A stretch of 36,091 nucleotides of DNA from Bacteroidales bacterium (lineage in GTDB: Bacteria > Bacteroidota > Bacteroidia > Bacteroidales > F082): the NCBI GenBank assembly GCA_015493215.1, contig WGDP01000129.1, positions 1-36,091 on the forward strand, given 5' to 3'. The notes below the pieces were generated by a model that did no database searches, was not told the origin of the DNA, and saw only the letters and a program-made list of their open reading frames with translations. Positions within the stretch are counted from its first letter, which is position 1. The number at the start of each line of letters is the position of its first letter. A program made the position numbers and the translations under genes. Positions 8,089 to 17,158 of this stretch are shown here, in pieces.

Positions 8089-8503
8089 CAAAATAGCCTG
8101 CTACTTTTTTAAAGGGATAATAAAATATTTGATTGCCTGACGGGTAAAAAAACCGGCTAATTCCCATTTTGATATGCAATAGTATATATTTGGGAATCCC
8201 GTTAGGATAAAACCTGCCTGCATTTTAATTTTAATAGTACACTGATTGGACTAATAGAACTGATTGTTTTGATTAGAGGGAGAAAATCATTTAAATCACA
8301 AAAGTCATAACTATCAGTGTCCTATTTAGTTTGATAAAACCTTGTGCACATTATTATCGTAAAAAGCTTAAGAGTTCATAGTAAACCCCCAATTTTGCTA
8401 TCACCTGTTTCAATCGTTTGCAATTACTTATTCACAAAACATTGTAAATAAATAACTATTCGGCATGTGTTTTGCCTTGCTATTTTCAATTTTTTTGTTG
8501 AAT
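8089..8503. other. Gene-free region between divergent pgk and the FG-GAP gene
   Basis: No gene or RNA was recognised in these ~415 bases. A 7-bp inverted repeat (ATTCCCA 8160-8166 / TGGGAAT 8191-8197) is present. An ~82-base imperfect palindrome at 8239-8320 is bounded by ACACTGAT and ATCAGTGT and contains GATTGTTTTGATT facing AATCATTTAAATC. The latter looks like degenerate repeat material. The rest is plain A+T-rich sequence that should include the promoter of the following gene, but no convincing TTTG/TAnnTTTG pair was found. Confidence 0.5.
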
Positions 8504-10033
8504 ATGAAATCTATGTTACGATTTTTTCTCGGAGTATTTTTCGGGCTTATAATATTTACTGCATCAGCACAAACCTTTCACGATATTCAGGCAGGGTTAA
8601 CTGGTGTGGCCGAGAGCTCGTGCAATTGGATTGACTACGACGACGACGGTGATTTGGATGTGATGGTTACCGGCGACTTTTATGCCAACAACGGCCATTA
8701 TATTAAAACAAAGTTATATCAAAACCTGAGGCACGACAAGTTTAAAGCGGTTTATTCGCCTGTTGTAGATGTTTTTCGTGGTGATTTTTCGTGGACGGAT
8801 GAAAATTTGGATGGCAAACCCGATTTGTTTGTGGTTGGACAAAATACTTCGGGCAAATACGTTGCAAAACTGTATAAAAACAATAATCGTACTCAAAACT
8901 TTATTCCGTTATACACCGGTGTACCCGGCGTGGTTGACGGCAGTGTGGAATGGGGCGATTTTGATGGCGACGGCGATAAAGATTTACTGATTACCGGTGA
9001 AACAACAAAAGGACTAATAAGTGCCATTTATAAAAACAACAGAAACAATAACTTTGTAAAAGTTAATAGTGGATTTCCGGGACTTCATTATGGTACGGGC
9101 AAGTTTGCCGACTACGACCTTGATGGTGATTTGGATGTAATTTTAAGCGGCAGCGACAGCTCCGGACGGGTTGTTACCGAAATTTACAAAAACCAAAACG
9201 GTAAGTTTGTTAAAACCAATATGGGTATTGTGCCGTTGCAGATGAGCGACATTGCCTGGGGTGATTACGACAATGACGGCGATGAAGATTTTGTTATAAA
9301 TGGTGAAACGCAGGATGGCAGGTTTCAAACCCGGTTGTACAATAACGTTGACGGACACACCTTTAACCCTGTGTTTACCGATTTTGTTGCTACCCGTTCA
9401 GGTTCGGTTGACTGGGGTGATTTTGACCATGATGGCGACCTCGACCTGCTTATAACCGGGGAATCGTACAACGGCCCTGTTTCAAAAATTTATCGCAACG
9501 ACCGAAAAGACCTTTTTACCAATATTCATGCTCAACTGATAGGCCTTTATCTGAGTGACGGCCATTTTGGCGACTACGATAACGATGGCGACCTGGATGT
9601 GGTTGTTTCAGGCATGTCGTACGACTATCGTTTTGTTACTAAAATTTATCGCAACGATCCGGTAAGAAATAAAAAACCGTCAGCCAAAAAAGAGAACATT
9701 TCCAGCATTTACGACAGTAAATATTACAACTACGAACGTGCCGACAGAGTTTGGTATTTTGTTTACTCTTCAGGCTATTTCGATATGGACGGCGATGGTA
9801 AAAAAGAGTATAACGCCTTTGTAAGTACCATTAAAAAGCCGGTTAAACAATATGAAATGGAACAGGCTTTCAGAGCGTACATTATCAAGCACTATCCCCA
9901 ATGGCCCATTATTGATCAGGGTAATATCATTCAAAACGGCTTTGTAAAATTAACAGAAGCTAAAGCGTCAAGAAAAACCATTGTCGATGCCTATAAGGGC
10001 AAAGGATTTCATGTTTATACGGTTGACTGGTAG
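8504..10033 (+). CDS. Secreted seven-repeat FG-GAP/VCBS beta-propeller protein
   Basis: The product carries a Sec signal peptide (MLRFFLGVFFGLIIFTASAQ), then seven repeats of ~50 residues, each with a DxDxDGDxD calcium loop followed by LxxTG or a variant: YDDDGDLDVMVTG, ENLDGKPDLFVVG, FDGDGDKDLLITG, YDLDGDLDVILSG, YDNDGDEDFVING, FDHDGDLDLLITG, YDNDGDLDVVVSG. Seven copies should close one seven-bladed propeller of the integrin-alpha type. The last ~125 residues (FDMDGDGKKEYNAF onward) form a domain I do not recognise. No T9SS sorting domain is evident, so it is probably periplasmic or surface-attached by another route. ATG 8504 is preferred over 8465 because it leaves a normal-length signal peptide. 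Propellers of this type usually bind proteins or glycans; the ligand is unknown. Confidence 0.85.
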   Translation: MKSMLRFFLGVFFGLIIFTASAQTFHDIQAGLTGVAESSCNWIDYDDDGDLDVMVTGDFYANNGHYIKTKLYQNLRHDKFKAVYSPVVDVFRGDFSWTDENLDGKPDLFVVGQNTSGKYVAKLYKNNNRTQNFIPLYTGVPGVVDGSVEWGDFDGDGDKDLLITGETTKGLISAIYKNNRNNNFVKVNSGFPGLHYGTGKFADYDLDGDLDVILSGSDSSGRVVTEIYKNQNGKFVKTNMGIVPLQMSDIAWGDYDNDGDEDFVINGETQDGRFQTRLYNNVDGHTFNPVFTDFVATRSGSVDWGDFDHDGDLDLLITGESYNGPVSKIYRNDRKDLFTNIHAQLIGLYLSDGHFGDYDNDGDLDVVVSGMSYDYRFVTKIYRNDPVRNKKPSAKKENISSIYDSKYYNYERADRVWYFVYSSGYFDMDGDGKKEYNAFVSTIKKPVKQYEMEQAFRAYIIKHYPQWPIIDQGNIIQNGFVKLTEAKASRKTIVDAYKGKGFHVYTVDW

Positions 10034-10042
10034 CAGCCAGTA

Positions 10043-10447
10043 TTATTTTTTCTCACACAATTCCGTTAAAACGCCAAAGGTAGATTTGGGGTGCAAAAAA
10101 GCAATATTCAACCCCTCGGCACCCGGCCTGGGAATCTTGTCGATAAGGCGGACTCCTTTATCTGAAACTTCCTGCAACGCTTTTTCAACACCCTCCACAG
10201 CAAAAGCAAGATGATGGATGCCTTCGCCTCGTTTTTCAATAAATTTTGCTACCGGGCTGTTGGCATCTGTGGGTTCCAACAACTCCAGTTTGGTTTGCCC
10301 GACCTTAAAAAAAGCCGTTTTTACTTTTTGGTCAGCCACCTCTTCGATGGCATAACATTTTAATCCTAAAATGGTTTCGTAATAGGGAATGGCTTCATCA
10401 AGGTTTTTAACAGCAATTCCAATGTGTTCGATATGGGTAAGGTTCAT
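10043..10447 (-). CDS. mce: Methylmalonyl-CoA epimerase
   Basis: 134 residues, a single VOC/glyoxalase-fold protein at full family length. It interconverts (R)- and (S)-methylmalonyl-CoA in the propionate/succinate pathway. Typical segments are [20 protein letters not shown] with metal ligand His8, [26 protein letters not shown], and the C-terminal [11 protein letters not shown] containing the metal-binding Glu. It starts 4 bases after the stop of the acylase gene, so the two are probably cotranscribed. The methylmalonyl-CoA mutase genes usually associated with it are not in the window. Confidence 0.95.
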   Translation of the reverse strand: MNLTHIEHIGIAVKNLDEAIPYYETILGLKCYAIEEVADQKVKTAFFKVGQTKLELLEPTDANSPVAKFIEKRGEGIHHLAFAVEGVEKALQEVSDKGVRLIDKIPRPGAEGLNIAFLHPKSTFGVLTELCEKK

Positions 10448-10451
10448 TTTA

Positions 10452-12851
10452 TTATTTGTTTTTACTTTCAGGTTTCAACTCCAAAACAGAACCGTTTTTA
10501 ACTTTATCGACATCGCTGACAAGGGTACGGTATTTGCCTGTAACAAACATGGTAGCCTGATCGGCATAATGCGGACTCATTACGTTGCCCGACTGTCCGG
10601 TAGGAATAATGGTCAGCTTAGTTGTCGGATTTTTCATGTCGATTAAAAAGCGCAAGGCAGGGCCTGACTTAACAGGGTAAACTCCTGACACATTGTAGTT
10701 AAAGGCTTCCTTGTCAACAACTTCGTTGGTGCCCCCAACTTCAAACGGGCCTACGTTAAACACTTTGTCAAACGGCTCCTTACGGCCAATGGGGTGGATA
10801 TGTGTTAAAACATGTACCGACCCCCACCGCCATTTGGATACATCATCGCCAAGCTGTTGCTGCAACGAGGTAATGGCCTCATCAAGCCCCATTCTGAAAG
10901 CTTCTTTGCGGGTCTCTTTTTCGGGGGTGTTAATGTTGTCCCACCATATACAATCGGGATTGGTAAACAGCCGCTCAATGGAAGAACGAACCAGATTGGA
11001 ACTTACCGACTTTTTAAAGCTTTTTTCACCCAATTCATCAGCCATAGCCTGTTCCAACACATAGTAAAGCATTTTTGTGTAAATGGTAACGCCAATATTA
11101 TCGACATCCGATTTGCCGTCCCAGTTTTGCAATGCTTTAACAGCTTGTGCATAAACCGCGTTTTTACTTGAAAATTTTGATGCCCCCACCTGATTAAGCA
11201 CCAGTTTTGCAATCATGGCATCGCGTTGCGAATAGTTATCAAGCTGAATTTTTTCCATCTCCTCACGGCTCCATTTGTTTTGCGAGTTTAACAACTGTTT
11301 TGCCCTGCTTGCGCGATAGCCAGGCGAATAATATCCGGGATAAGTTTCACCATCCACTGCCGGTGGCTGATTGTTAGAGGTTTCCAGCATGCCATCTTCC
11401 GGGTTTTCCGATTGCGGATTTAATTCAAAAGGATAAAACCCCAGCACCTCATCCTTCCCCGAGGCGCCATCAAGTATGGTTGAAGGGTTAACATAGGGCT
11501 GGCGTTTGGGCAATCTTCCCGAAGCCCACCAGGCAATATTGTCGTCAGTATCGGCATACACCACGTTTAGTCCTAGCAAATCAATTAGCGAGCATCCTTT
11601 TTTAAAGGTGTCCATATCCTGTGCGTTGTTAATGTAGTACAGCGCCTGTATTACCGTACCATCCAGGTGATGCAATGCCCACCATAATGTTACGGGTTGT
11701 TTGTCGGTTGGAACCATGTTGGGATAGGCTTCATTCATCACCGGCCCGTGGCGGGTAAACTTAATGTTATATACAACATCCTTGTCGCTTTTTACCTTTA
11801 TAATTTCTTTATCGGTTTTCATCTTCTGCCAGTGGTCGTTTTCCCAAACCTCATTGCTATTGTCAGGGTTTAACCGCTCTTTGTACAAATCCATGTTGTC
11901 GTATGGAAAGATGGTTACGCCCCAGGCATGTTGTCCGGTGTTACCTACCACGGCATAAGGTACTCCTGCAAGATAATATCCCGAAATCATTTGTCCGGGA
12001 AAATGTAAAACAGCTTCGTACCAAACTGCCGGCTGCGCATAGGCAATGTGGGTGTCGTTGGCCAAAATGGGATGGCCTGACTTTGAGCGATCTTTACTGA
12101 CAACCCAGTTATTAGATCCCTCCCAAATGGGAATGGGAATGTATTCCTGAAACTCTTTAAAGTTTGGAAACAGCTCCGAAACCGGGTCAGGTTGTTTGTG
12201 CATGGTAGCAACGGATGCCGAATCGAGGTTAAAAAGTTTTAAATATTTTTCGCCCAGTCGCTGTTTGACTTCCGAAACAGCAGGGTCTTGTGTTAGGGCT
12301 GAGGTAAAGGTAAAAGCCATATAACCGATGGTAGCATACACATCCTGCACCGTAAAATGCTCCGGTTTAAAATCCATCAGCGTAAATTCAATGGGCAAGT
12401 CGCCTTTATCAACAAAAGCATTAACACCTTCAAGGTATGCTCTGGTATCTTTTTGCCACTGCTTGTCGTTGGTTTTAAAAAACAGGTTGGTTGCCTTGTT
12501 TGCCATTTTGTAAAACTGCAAATTACGCAGTTTTTTATCGGTGGCAACCAGGCTTTTTCCTAATATTTCAGAGAGTGTTCCTCCGGCAACCCTTCTAATC
12601 ATTTCCATCTGAAAGAGCCTGTCCTGGGCATGAACATAACCAAGGGCAAGGTAAGCATCATGTGCATCGTTTGCCTCAATGTGCGGAACACCGTATTCAT
12701 CAAAAGTAACTTTTACCGGGTGGTGAAGCCCTTTTATGTTGACATTACCCAAATAGTCGGGTGCTGTGCTTTTAAGCCACAAATAAACGCCGCCTGCAAC
12801 CACCACTACTAATATGATTACGGCAATAATAAAACGTTTCAGGAATTTCAT
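10452..12851 (-). CDS. Penicillin-acylase-family Ntn hydrolase
   Basis: 799 residues from the preferred start. An N-terminal hydrophobic segment ([20 protein letters not shown]) exports or anchors the enzyme. The alpha-chain signature [34 protein letters not shown] lies near 50-90. GSNNWVV carries the predicted autoprocessing site, with Ser246 becoming the N-terminal nucleophile of the beta chain. The beta chain runs to the C-terminus ([20 protein letters not shown]). The family cleaves amides such as penicillins, acyl-homoserine lactones or N-acyl amino acids; the substrate here is unknown. A longer frame begins at ATG 12878, but a TATCTTTG box covers 12876-12883, so Met10 (12851) is preferred. 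The gene lies between oxyR and mce on the same strand. Confidence 0.92.
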   Translation of the reverse strand: MKFLKRFIIAVIILVVVVAGGVYLWLKSTAPDYLGNVNIKGLHHPVKVTFDEYGVPHIEANDAHDAYLALGYVHAQDRLFQMEMIRRVAGGTLSEILGKSLVATDKKLRNLQFYKMANKATNLFFKTNDKQWQKDTRAYLEGVNAFVDKGDLPIEFTLMDFKPEHFTVQDVYATIGYMAFTFTSALTQDPAVSEVKQRLGEKYLKLFNLDSASVATMHKQPDPVSELFPNFKEFQEYIPIPIWEGSNNWVVSKDRSKSGHPILANDTHIAYAQPAVWYEAVLHFPGQMISGYYLAGVPYAVVGNTGQHAWGVTIFPYDNMDLYKERLNPDNSNEVWENDHWQKMKTDKEIIKVKSDKDVVYNIKFTRHGPVMNEAYPNMVPTDKQPVTLWWALHHLDGTVIQALYYINNAQDMDTFKKGCSLIDLLGLNVVYADTDDNIAWWASGRLPKRQPYVNPSTILDGASGKDEVLGFYPFELNPQSENPEDGMLETSNNQPPAVDGETYPGYYSPGYRASRAKQLLNSQNKWSREEMEKIQLDNYSQRDAMIAKLVLNQVGASKFSSKNAVYAQAVKALQNWDGKSDVDNIGVTIYTKMLYYVLEQAMADELGEKSFKKSVSSNLVRSSIERLFTNPDCIWWDNINTPEKETRKEAFRMGLDEAITSLQQQLGDDVSKWRWGSVHVLTHIHPIGRKEPFDKVFNVGPFEVGGTNEVVDKEAFNYNVSGVYPVKSGPALRFLIDMKNPTTKLTIIPTGQSGNVMSPHYADQATMFVTGKYRTLVSDVDKVKNGSVLELKPESKNK

Positions 12852-12875
12852 AACAATGGTTTTAAGATTAAAAAT

Positions 12876-12883
12876 CAAAGATA
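12876..12883 (-). promoter_or_regulatory. Candidate internal -7 box for the acylase-mce transcript
   Basis: The minus strand reads TATCTTTG, matching TAnnTTTG, 25 bases upstream of ATG 12851. A TTG lies about 18 bases further upstream, inside the 3' end of oxyR. It supports the shorter acylase start and a transcript independent of oxyR, but a single box may be fortuitous. Confidence 0.35.
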
Positions 12884-12887
12884 TAAA

Positions 12888-13829
12888 CTATTTCCATTCG
12901 ACAATAGTACCTCTCGATTTATCAAGATAGTGTTTGGGAACGGATGATGAGATTGCCTCAGCCAGCTTTTCAATAATTGTTGTTTTAGCAAAACGACGGG
13001 TAAAAACCAACGCCACCTCTCTAAGCGGAACCATATTGGTAAAATGGCGAATCTGATTTTTCCGGCTCTGTGGAATTACCTCTTCGGCCAGTTCCGGAAT
13101 AAGAGTGTATCCTCCCTCTTTGTCAATGATGCGCATTAGAGTTTCAAGCGAGCCGCCTTCAAATTCAAAGGGCAGGTCATCGCTTTCCAAGTCGTGCAGG
13201 TCACAAAGGTTTACCACCTGATGGCGAAAACAGTGCCCGTCGTTTAACAACCAAATTTCGGAAGTGGCAATATCGCCAACCTGAATCACCGGCTTTTTTA
13301 CCAGAGGATGATTTTTGTTGGAGTAGATAAGCATCTCCTCATAAAACAAAGGCTTTTCGATAATCTGCTTTTCGTGAAGCGGAGTTACAAGAATACCCAC
13401 ATCCAGCAAATCTTTTTCAAGGTTTTCCACAATCTTTTCCGTTACCTGCTCTTCTATTTTTAATTTGACATTGGGATGAGCACGTTTAAAGTTGCCGGTA
13501 AACAAAGGTAAAAGATAAGGTGCTATGGTGGGAATAACGGCAATACGAAGTTCGCCGCTAACTTCACCCTTTACATCTTTTACAATCTGATCAATTTTTT
13601 TGGCTTCCTGAAGTACAATCCGGGCCTGCTCAATCACTTTTTTTCCCTGGTCGGTAGGAATGACGGGCTGTTTGGTTCGGTCGAAAATAACTATGTCGAG
13701 TTGTTCTTCCAATTTTTTAATCTGCATACTCAGGGTGGGTTGCGTTACAAAACATTTGTCGGCAGCAGTGGCAAAATGGCGGTAAGTATCCACCGCCACG
13801 ATGTATTCAAGTTGAATGAGGGTAATCAT
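12888..13829 (-). CDS. oxyR: OxyR, hydrogen-peroxide-sensing LysR-type regulator
   Basis: 313 residues. The N-terminal LysR helix-turn-helix is clear (YIVAVDTYRHFATAADKCFVTQPTLSMQIKKLEEQL). In the regulatory domain the peroxide-sensing pair is present as GHCFRHQVVNLCD, with Cys200 and Cys209 nine residues apart, the same spacing as Cys199 and Cys208 of E. coli OxyR. This makes it a true OxyR rather than a generic LysR protein. It is divergent from the peroxiredoxin gene across a 140-base intergenic region carrying operator-like sequences, so it probably activates that gene and controls itself. Confidence 0.94.
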   Translation of the reverse strand: MITLIQLEYIVAVDTYRHFATAADKCFVTQPTLSMQIKKLEEQLDIVIFDRTKQPVIPTDQGKKVIEQARIVLQEAKKIDQIVKDVKGEVSGELRIAVIPTIAPYLLPLFTGNFKRAHPNVKLKIEEQVTEKIVENLEKDLLDVGILVTPLHEKQIIEKPLFYEEMLIYSNKNHPLVKKPVIQVGDIATSEIWLLNDGHCFRHQVVNLCDLHDLESDDLPFEFEGGSLETLMRIIDKEGGYTLIPELAEEVIPQSRKNQIRHFTNMVPLREVALVFTRRFAKTTIIEKLAEAISSSVPKHYLDKSRGTIVEWK

Positions 13830-13857
13830 GGCTTGATTGTTTTAATTTAATACATTG

Positions 13858-13865
13858 CAAATATA
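13858..13865 (-). promoter_or_regulatory. Candidate -7 box for oxyR
   Basis: The minus strand reads TATATTTG, matching TAnnTTTG, 28 bases upstream of the oxyR ATG. It overlaps the OxyR half-site at 13863-13877, so OxyR bound there could block the promoter and give autorepression. The -33 match is poor. Confidence 0.4.
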
Positions 13866-13877
13866 GACAATATCTAT
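13863..13877. promoter_or_regulatory. Candidate OxyR half-operator
   Basis: ATAG-N7-CTAT at 13863-13877 fits one half of the E. coli OxyR site (ATAG-N7-CTAT-N7-ATAG-N7-CTAT). The second half is not conserved in sequence. It lies between oxyR and the peroxiredoxin gene and overlaps the proposed oxyR -7 box. Confidence 0.45.
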
Positions 13878-13878
13878 T

Positions 13879-13912
13879 ACATCATAAATATTATTGATTT
13901 GACTTATGATGT
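13879..13912. promoter_or_regulatory. Inverted repeat in the oxyR-peroxiredoxin intergenic region
   Basis: ACATCATAA (13879-13887) and TTATGATGT (13904-13912) are perfect 9-bp inverted arms separated by 16 bases, extendable to 11 bp with one mismatch. The -33 TTTG of the peroxiredoxin promoter (13898-13901) lies between the arms, so a dimer bound here would touch that promoter directly. Confidence 0.5.
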
Positions 13913-13929
13913 TATTGGGTGTATTTTTG
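13898..13929 (+). promoter_or_regulatory. Peroxiredoxin promoter (Bacteroidota consensus)
   Basis: TTTG at 13898-13901, a 20-base spacer and TATTTTTG at 13922-13929 fit TTTG-N19..21-TAnnTTTG exactly. Transcription would start near 13935, leaving a leader of about 35 bases before ATG 13970. Confidence 0.65.
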
Positions 13930-13969
13930 CCTCATCAAATAAATTAAAAACCATTTAAAAATTTTAATC

Positions 13970-14629
13970 ATGGAACAAGAATTAAACAACACAGTAAATC
14001 AAATGCCACGCATCGGCGATATCGCTCCCGATTTTGAGGCTGTAACAACCAAAGGAAACATTAAATTATCGGAATACGCCAAAGACAAATGGATTGTCCT
14101 GTTTTCGCATCCTGCTGATTTTACGCCGGTATGTACTACCGAAATGAGCGGTTTTGCACAACGTAAACCGGAGTTTGACGCTTTAAACACCGAGTTAATC
14201 GGGTTGAGCATCGACAGTATTCATGCACACCTTGCATGGGTAAACAATGTACGCGAAAACACCGGTGTTTATTTTGATTTTCCCATCATAGCCGACATCG
14301 ACATGAAGGTGTCGAAACTTTACGGCATGCTGCAACCCAACGAAAGTGAAACGGCTGCCGTAAGAGCTGTATTTTTTATCGACCCGAACAAAAAAATCAG
14401 ACTGGTAATGTATTACCCGTTGAATGTTGGCCGTAACATGGACGAAATTTTACGTTCGCTGAAAGCGCTTCAGGTTTCCGACAAAAACGGCGTAGCCCTT
14501 CCGCTTAACTGGGTTGAGGGTGAAAAAGTGATTGTACCTCCGCCAAAGAATTTGGAAGAGATGCAGGAACGCATTGACGGCGACTACGAAGAAAAAGTTG
14601 ACTTTTATCTCGTAAAGAAAAGTTTGTAA
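13970..14629 (+). CDS. 1-Cys peroxiredoxin of the Prx6 subfamily
   Basis: 219 residues, the usual Prx6/archaeal-type length. The active-site segment SHPADFTPVCTTE places the peroxidatic cysteine at Cys55 with Thr52, and Arg132 (AAVRAVFFIDP) completes the triad. Cys55 is the only cysteine in the protein, so it must be recycled by an external thiol. The C-terminal extension PLNWVEGEKVIVPPP is typical of the subfamily. It reduces hydrogen or organic peroxides in the cytoplasm. It is divergent from oxyR and has a consensus promoter and a terminator of its own. It is not ahpC: there is no C-terminal resolving cysteine. Confidence 0.94.
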   Translation: MEQELNNTVNQMPRIGDIAPDFEAVTTKGNIKLSEYAKDKWIVLFSHPADFTPVCTTEMSGFAQRKPEFDALNTELIGLSIDSIHAHLAWVNNVRENTGVYFDFPIIADIDMKVSKLYGMLQPNESETAAVRAVFFIDPNKKIRLVMYYPLNVGRNMDEILRSLKALQVSDKNGVALPLNWVEGEKVIVPPPKNLEEMQERIDGDYEEKVDFYLVKKSL

Positions 14630-14652
14630 GCAAAATATTTTTCATACGCTTG

Positions 14653-14686
14653 AAAGCCATTTGGAGCAATCTGGATGGCTTTTTTT
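14653..14686 (+). terminator. Rho-independent terminator after the peroxiredoxin gene
   Basis: AAAGCCAT (14653-14660) pairs with ATGGCTTT (14675-14682), followed by a T-run to 14686. It lies 24 bases past the peroxiredoxin stop. Confidence 0.8.
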
Positions 14687-14759
14687 GGTAAAATAATTTA
14701 TTAAAAATATTGTAATTAGTAATTAATCAGGCTAATAAAATAATTTTTATCCTTCTTAA

Positions 14760-14791
14760 TTTGTAAAAAAACTCAAAATATTGTACATTCG
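14760..14791 (+). promoter_or_regulatory. Candidate promoter for the frameshifted T9SS gene
   Basis: TTTG (14760-14763), a 20-base spacer and TACATTCG (14784-14791) match the Bacteroidota consensus with one mismatch in the -7 box. The start site would be just upstream of ATG 14818, supporting that ATG as the original start. Confidence 0.45.
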
Positions 14792-14817
14792 TAATCTTAT
14801 TCTACAATTCATCTGTC

Positions 14818-14961
14818 ATGAAAAATTATATTTTTACCTTACTTTTGCTCTTGAGTGCAATGACATCTACATCGCAAAACATCATTCCTTTAACCAGCAC
14901 TGTTTCTTTTGTTACAAGCCGGCAAAATGTTGACGTTTCTCAAACTCTGTTAATGTTGTGA
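14818..14961 (+). pseudogene. Detached signal-peptide segment of the T9SS gene (frameshift)
   Basis: This frame starts at ATG 14818 and stops at TGA 14959-14961 (47 residues). It begins with a good Sec signal peptide (MKNYIFTLLLLLSAMTSTSQ) and continues into sequence resembling the mature start (VTSRQNVDV). The long frame encoding the rest of the protein is offset by one base. Because that frame has a stop at 14931-14933, the break must lie between about 14934 and 14958. One missing base would join them. No X XXY YYZ slippery heptamer occurs there, so a mutation or sequencing error is more likely than programmed frameshifting. Confidence 0.7.
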
Positions 14962-17021
14962 AAAACTCTCCTGACGGCAAAAGGATAAATATTAAAATGT
15001 TCGACCTCAAAGGGGATAATGCAACTACCTCGTTTTACCGTTTTGATAAACGTTCTTCATCCGGAAATGATTTTAGTTTTACTGCTCTTGAAAGTAATTT
15101 AAACGTGCCATCAAACGATAAGGATTTTTCAACCGATGACACACTGTTTTTTAAGTTGGATGATGTTTACGGTTGGGGATTTTTCCAAACAATATACCTA
15201 GCCAGGCCCGACAACCCGGCCGGAGTGTACATGGCAACGTGGTTAAATGATACAGTTGGATACTTTACGGGTGTTACCGATACTTTCGATATTATAAGCA
15301 TTATGCCTAAAAACGATGATATTTTCATCATTTTTGACTACAATTATAATTTTTATCAAACCGATACCTTATACATTTCTTCATCGCAGGCACCACATCC
15401 AATAACCATGAATCCTGTTAGTGAAAACGGGCAATCAATTAATAATCTGGCAGGCACATCATCTTCAAAAATGTTACTTAGAGTTATAAACAACAATGGA
15501 AGCCAGTTTTTTTCATCATGGAATATGCTATACACAACGCATTATTATGTTTCCGATTATTATCTCGGACTGGAAAGGCTCTATTTTGCTTCATCACATG
15601 AATGTCATGATTTTAATGATTATCCCGGTTATATGATTGAATATCCTTTACTTGACTCAATTGTTGATTCGGTATATTTTACCAACCCGCCAGATAGTCT
15701 TGTTAATGTGGTAACAAACTTTTCGTATTATCATAAAAGAGATTACGATAATATTGGATTTGCATCATTGATTAAATATTTTAATGCCGACGGCAGTATC
15801 GGATACGCAGGTGATTTAACCTATTCTCAGGCATATAGATTTCCGTATTGGGAATCCAGCATGCATCTTTATAAACAAAATTTCAGTGATTTTAGATTTT
15901 ATTATCAGCATTATATAGATTATACGGTGCAAGGAGAGAAAAAATATTACATTGCATCGCCCGAGTATGAGCAATACAATGATTCGCTTACAGCCACATT
16001 AAAAATAGCTCCCAATGGTGATGCCCATTATTTTGCCAATTACGATACGCTATTTTTTGGAAAAGGATTGGTTTATTATTGGAATATCTGGACAAATACC
16101 AATGGCGTTATTCATGTTACTGCCGAAAAAATGGGTATGTGGGGCAATTGGATATATCCCAACGACAAAGAAGACAGCTATGTATTGAAAGACAGTAACA
16201 ACGATGTAATTGCAACGGGTTCGGGGCTTGAGGTTTATGAAGGAGGATTGTCGTCACAACGATACACACTAACGCAAAAGCATAACTTTACCCATTTTAA
16301 CGGATATACAGGAACTTCCATTGTAACCTCACATCTTGATTTAAATTATACCGATCATACACCACCGGCTGTAAGCAATGTTTACTTTGTAAATGACAGC
16401 AACACCATGAAATATCAGTTTTATGATGATGAGAGCATAATTCTCAAATTTACTGCAGCTGATTTTATTGCATATAACAGCTATCATGATGGAATAGGAT
16501 ATCCGGATTTTCCCGATTCGCTAACAACTGTTTGGATAAAAAAAAGAGAAGATGATAAATGGCAGCAGGTTGAAGTACAGAAAACATACTCTGATTCTGT
16601 TGTAGGATCTGTTTTCCGGTCTGATCTTACAAATTACATAGGCATTGATTCGGCACTTTACGACATTAAAATCAAAGTGATTGATTTCAATGGCAATGAT
16701 GCAGTTTATCTGTTTCGTCCTGCTTTTGTATATGGCGCTTTTACACTTGGTACCAATGATAAACCTGAAAGTAAAAATACAGTTGACTATGTTGTTTTTA
16801 CACCCAATCCCGTTTCAAAAAATCTTCATGTTTTAATTGATAAGGAAGACACTTATCATTACATTATTTATTCACAGGAAGGTATAAGCGTACAAAAGGG
16901 AAAGATTATAAACAAAACTGTAAATGTGTCATCGTTGCCATCAGGGGTTTATGTTATGGTTATGTTTGAGGGAAACAAAAAAGTTGCAGTCGGAAAATTT
17001 ATAAAAAGCCAACTTAACTAA
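14958..17021 (+). CDS. Large T9SS-sorted secreted protein, 5' part out of frame
   Basis: 687 residues read from GTG 14958, but the true N-terminus with signal peptide lies upstream in another frame (14818-14961). The body is rich in Tyr, Asp, Asn and Ser and shows no family I recognise. It contains many beta-strand-like segments and an Ig-like stretch near 490-600 (HTPPAVSNVYFVNDS; LYDIKIKVIDFNGND). The last ~75 residues are a type A T9SS sorting domain (FTPNPVSKNLHVLID ... LPSGVYVMVMFEGNKKVAVGKFI). Without the signal peptide the product could not be exported, so the gene is inactive unless the frameshift is an assembly error or is bypassed. Confidence 0.75.
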   Translation: MKNSPDGKRINIKMFDLKGDNATTSFYRFDKRSSSGNDFSFTALESNLNVPSNDKDFSTDDTLFFKLDDVYGWGFFQTIYLARPDNPAGVYMATWLNDTVGYFTGVTDTFDIISIMPKNDDIFIIFDYNYNFYQTDTLYISSSQAPHPITMNPVSENGQSINNLAGTSSSKMLLRVINNNGSQFFSSWNMLYTTHYYVSDYYLGLERLYFASSHECHDFNDYPGYMIEYPLLDSIVDSVYFTNPPDSLVNVVTNFSYYHKRDYDNIGFASLIKYFNADGSIGYAGDLTYSQAYRFPYWESSMHLYKQNFSDFRFYYQHYIDYTVQGEKKYYIASPEYEQYNDSLTATLKIAPNGDAHYFANYDTLFFGKGLVYYWNIWTNTNGVIHVTAEKMGMWGNWIYPNDKEDSYVLKDSNNDVIATGSGLEVYEGGLSSQRYTLTQKHNFTHFNGYTGTSIVTSHLDLNYTDHTPPAVSNVYFVNDSNTMKYQFYDDESIILKFTAADFIAYNSYHDGIGYPDFPDSLTTVWIKKREDDKWQQVEVQKTYSDSVVGSVFRSDLTNYIGIDSALYDIKIKVIDFNGNDAVYLFRPAFVYGAFTLGTNDKPESKNTVDYVVFTPNPVSKNLHVLIDKEDTYHYIIYSQEGISVQKGKIINKTVNVSSLPSGVYVMVMFEGNKKVAVGKFIKSQLN

Positions 17022-17158
17022 GGAAGCTCATTCTGTTGGTTACAACCTTAACTTTGATTTGTTTTTCATATATTACTAACACCAAATCGACCTGTTTCCA
17101 CTTGCGGGAAAGCCAATAGCACACCATCTTTGAACTTTAAAACACTTGATATAATCCG

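Noticed and set aside
14934-14966. Programmed -1 frameshift joining the signal peptide and the T9SS protein
   Set aside because: The only A-rich run lies after the frame-1 stop begins, and no slippery heptamer or downstream stem is visible in the allowed interval.
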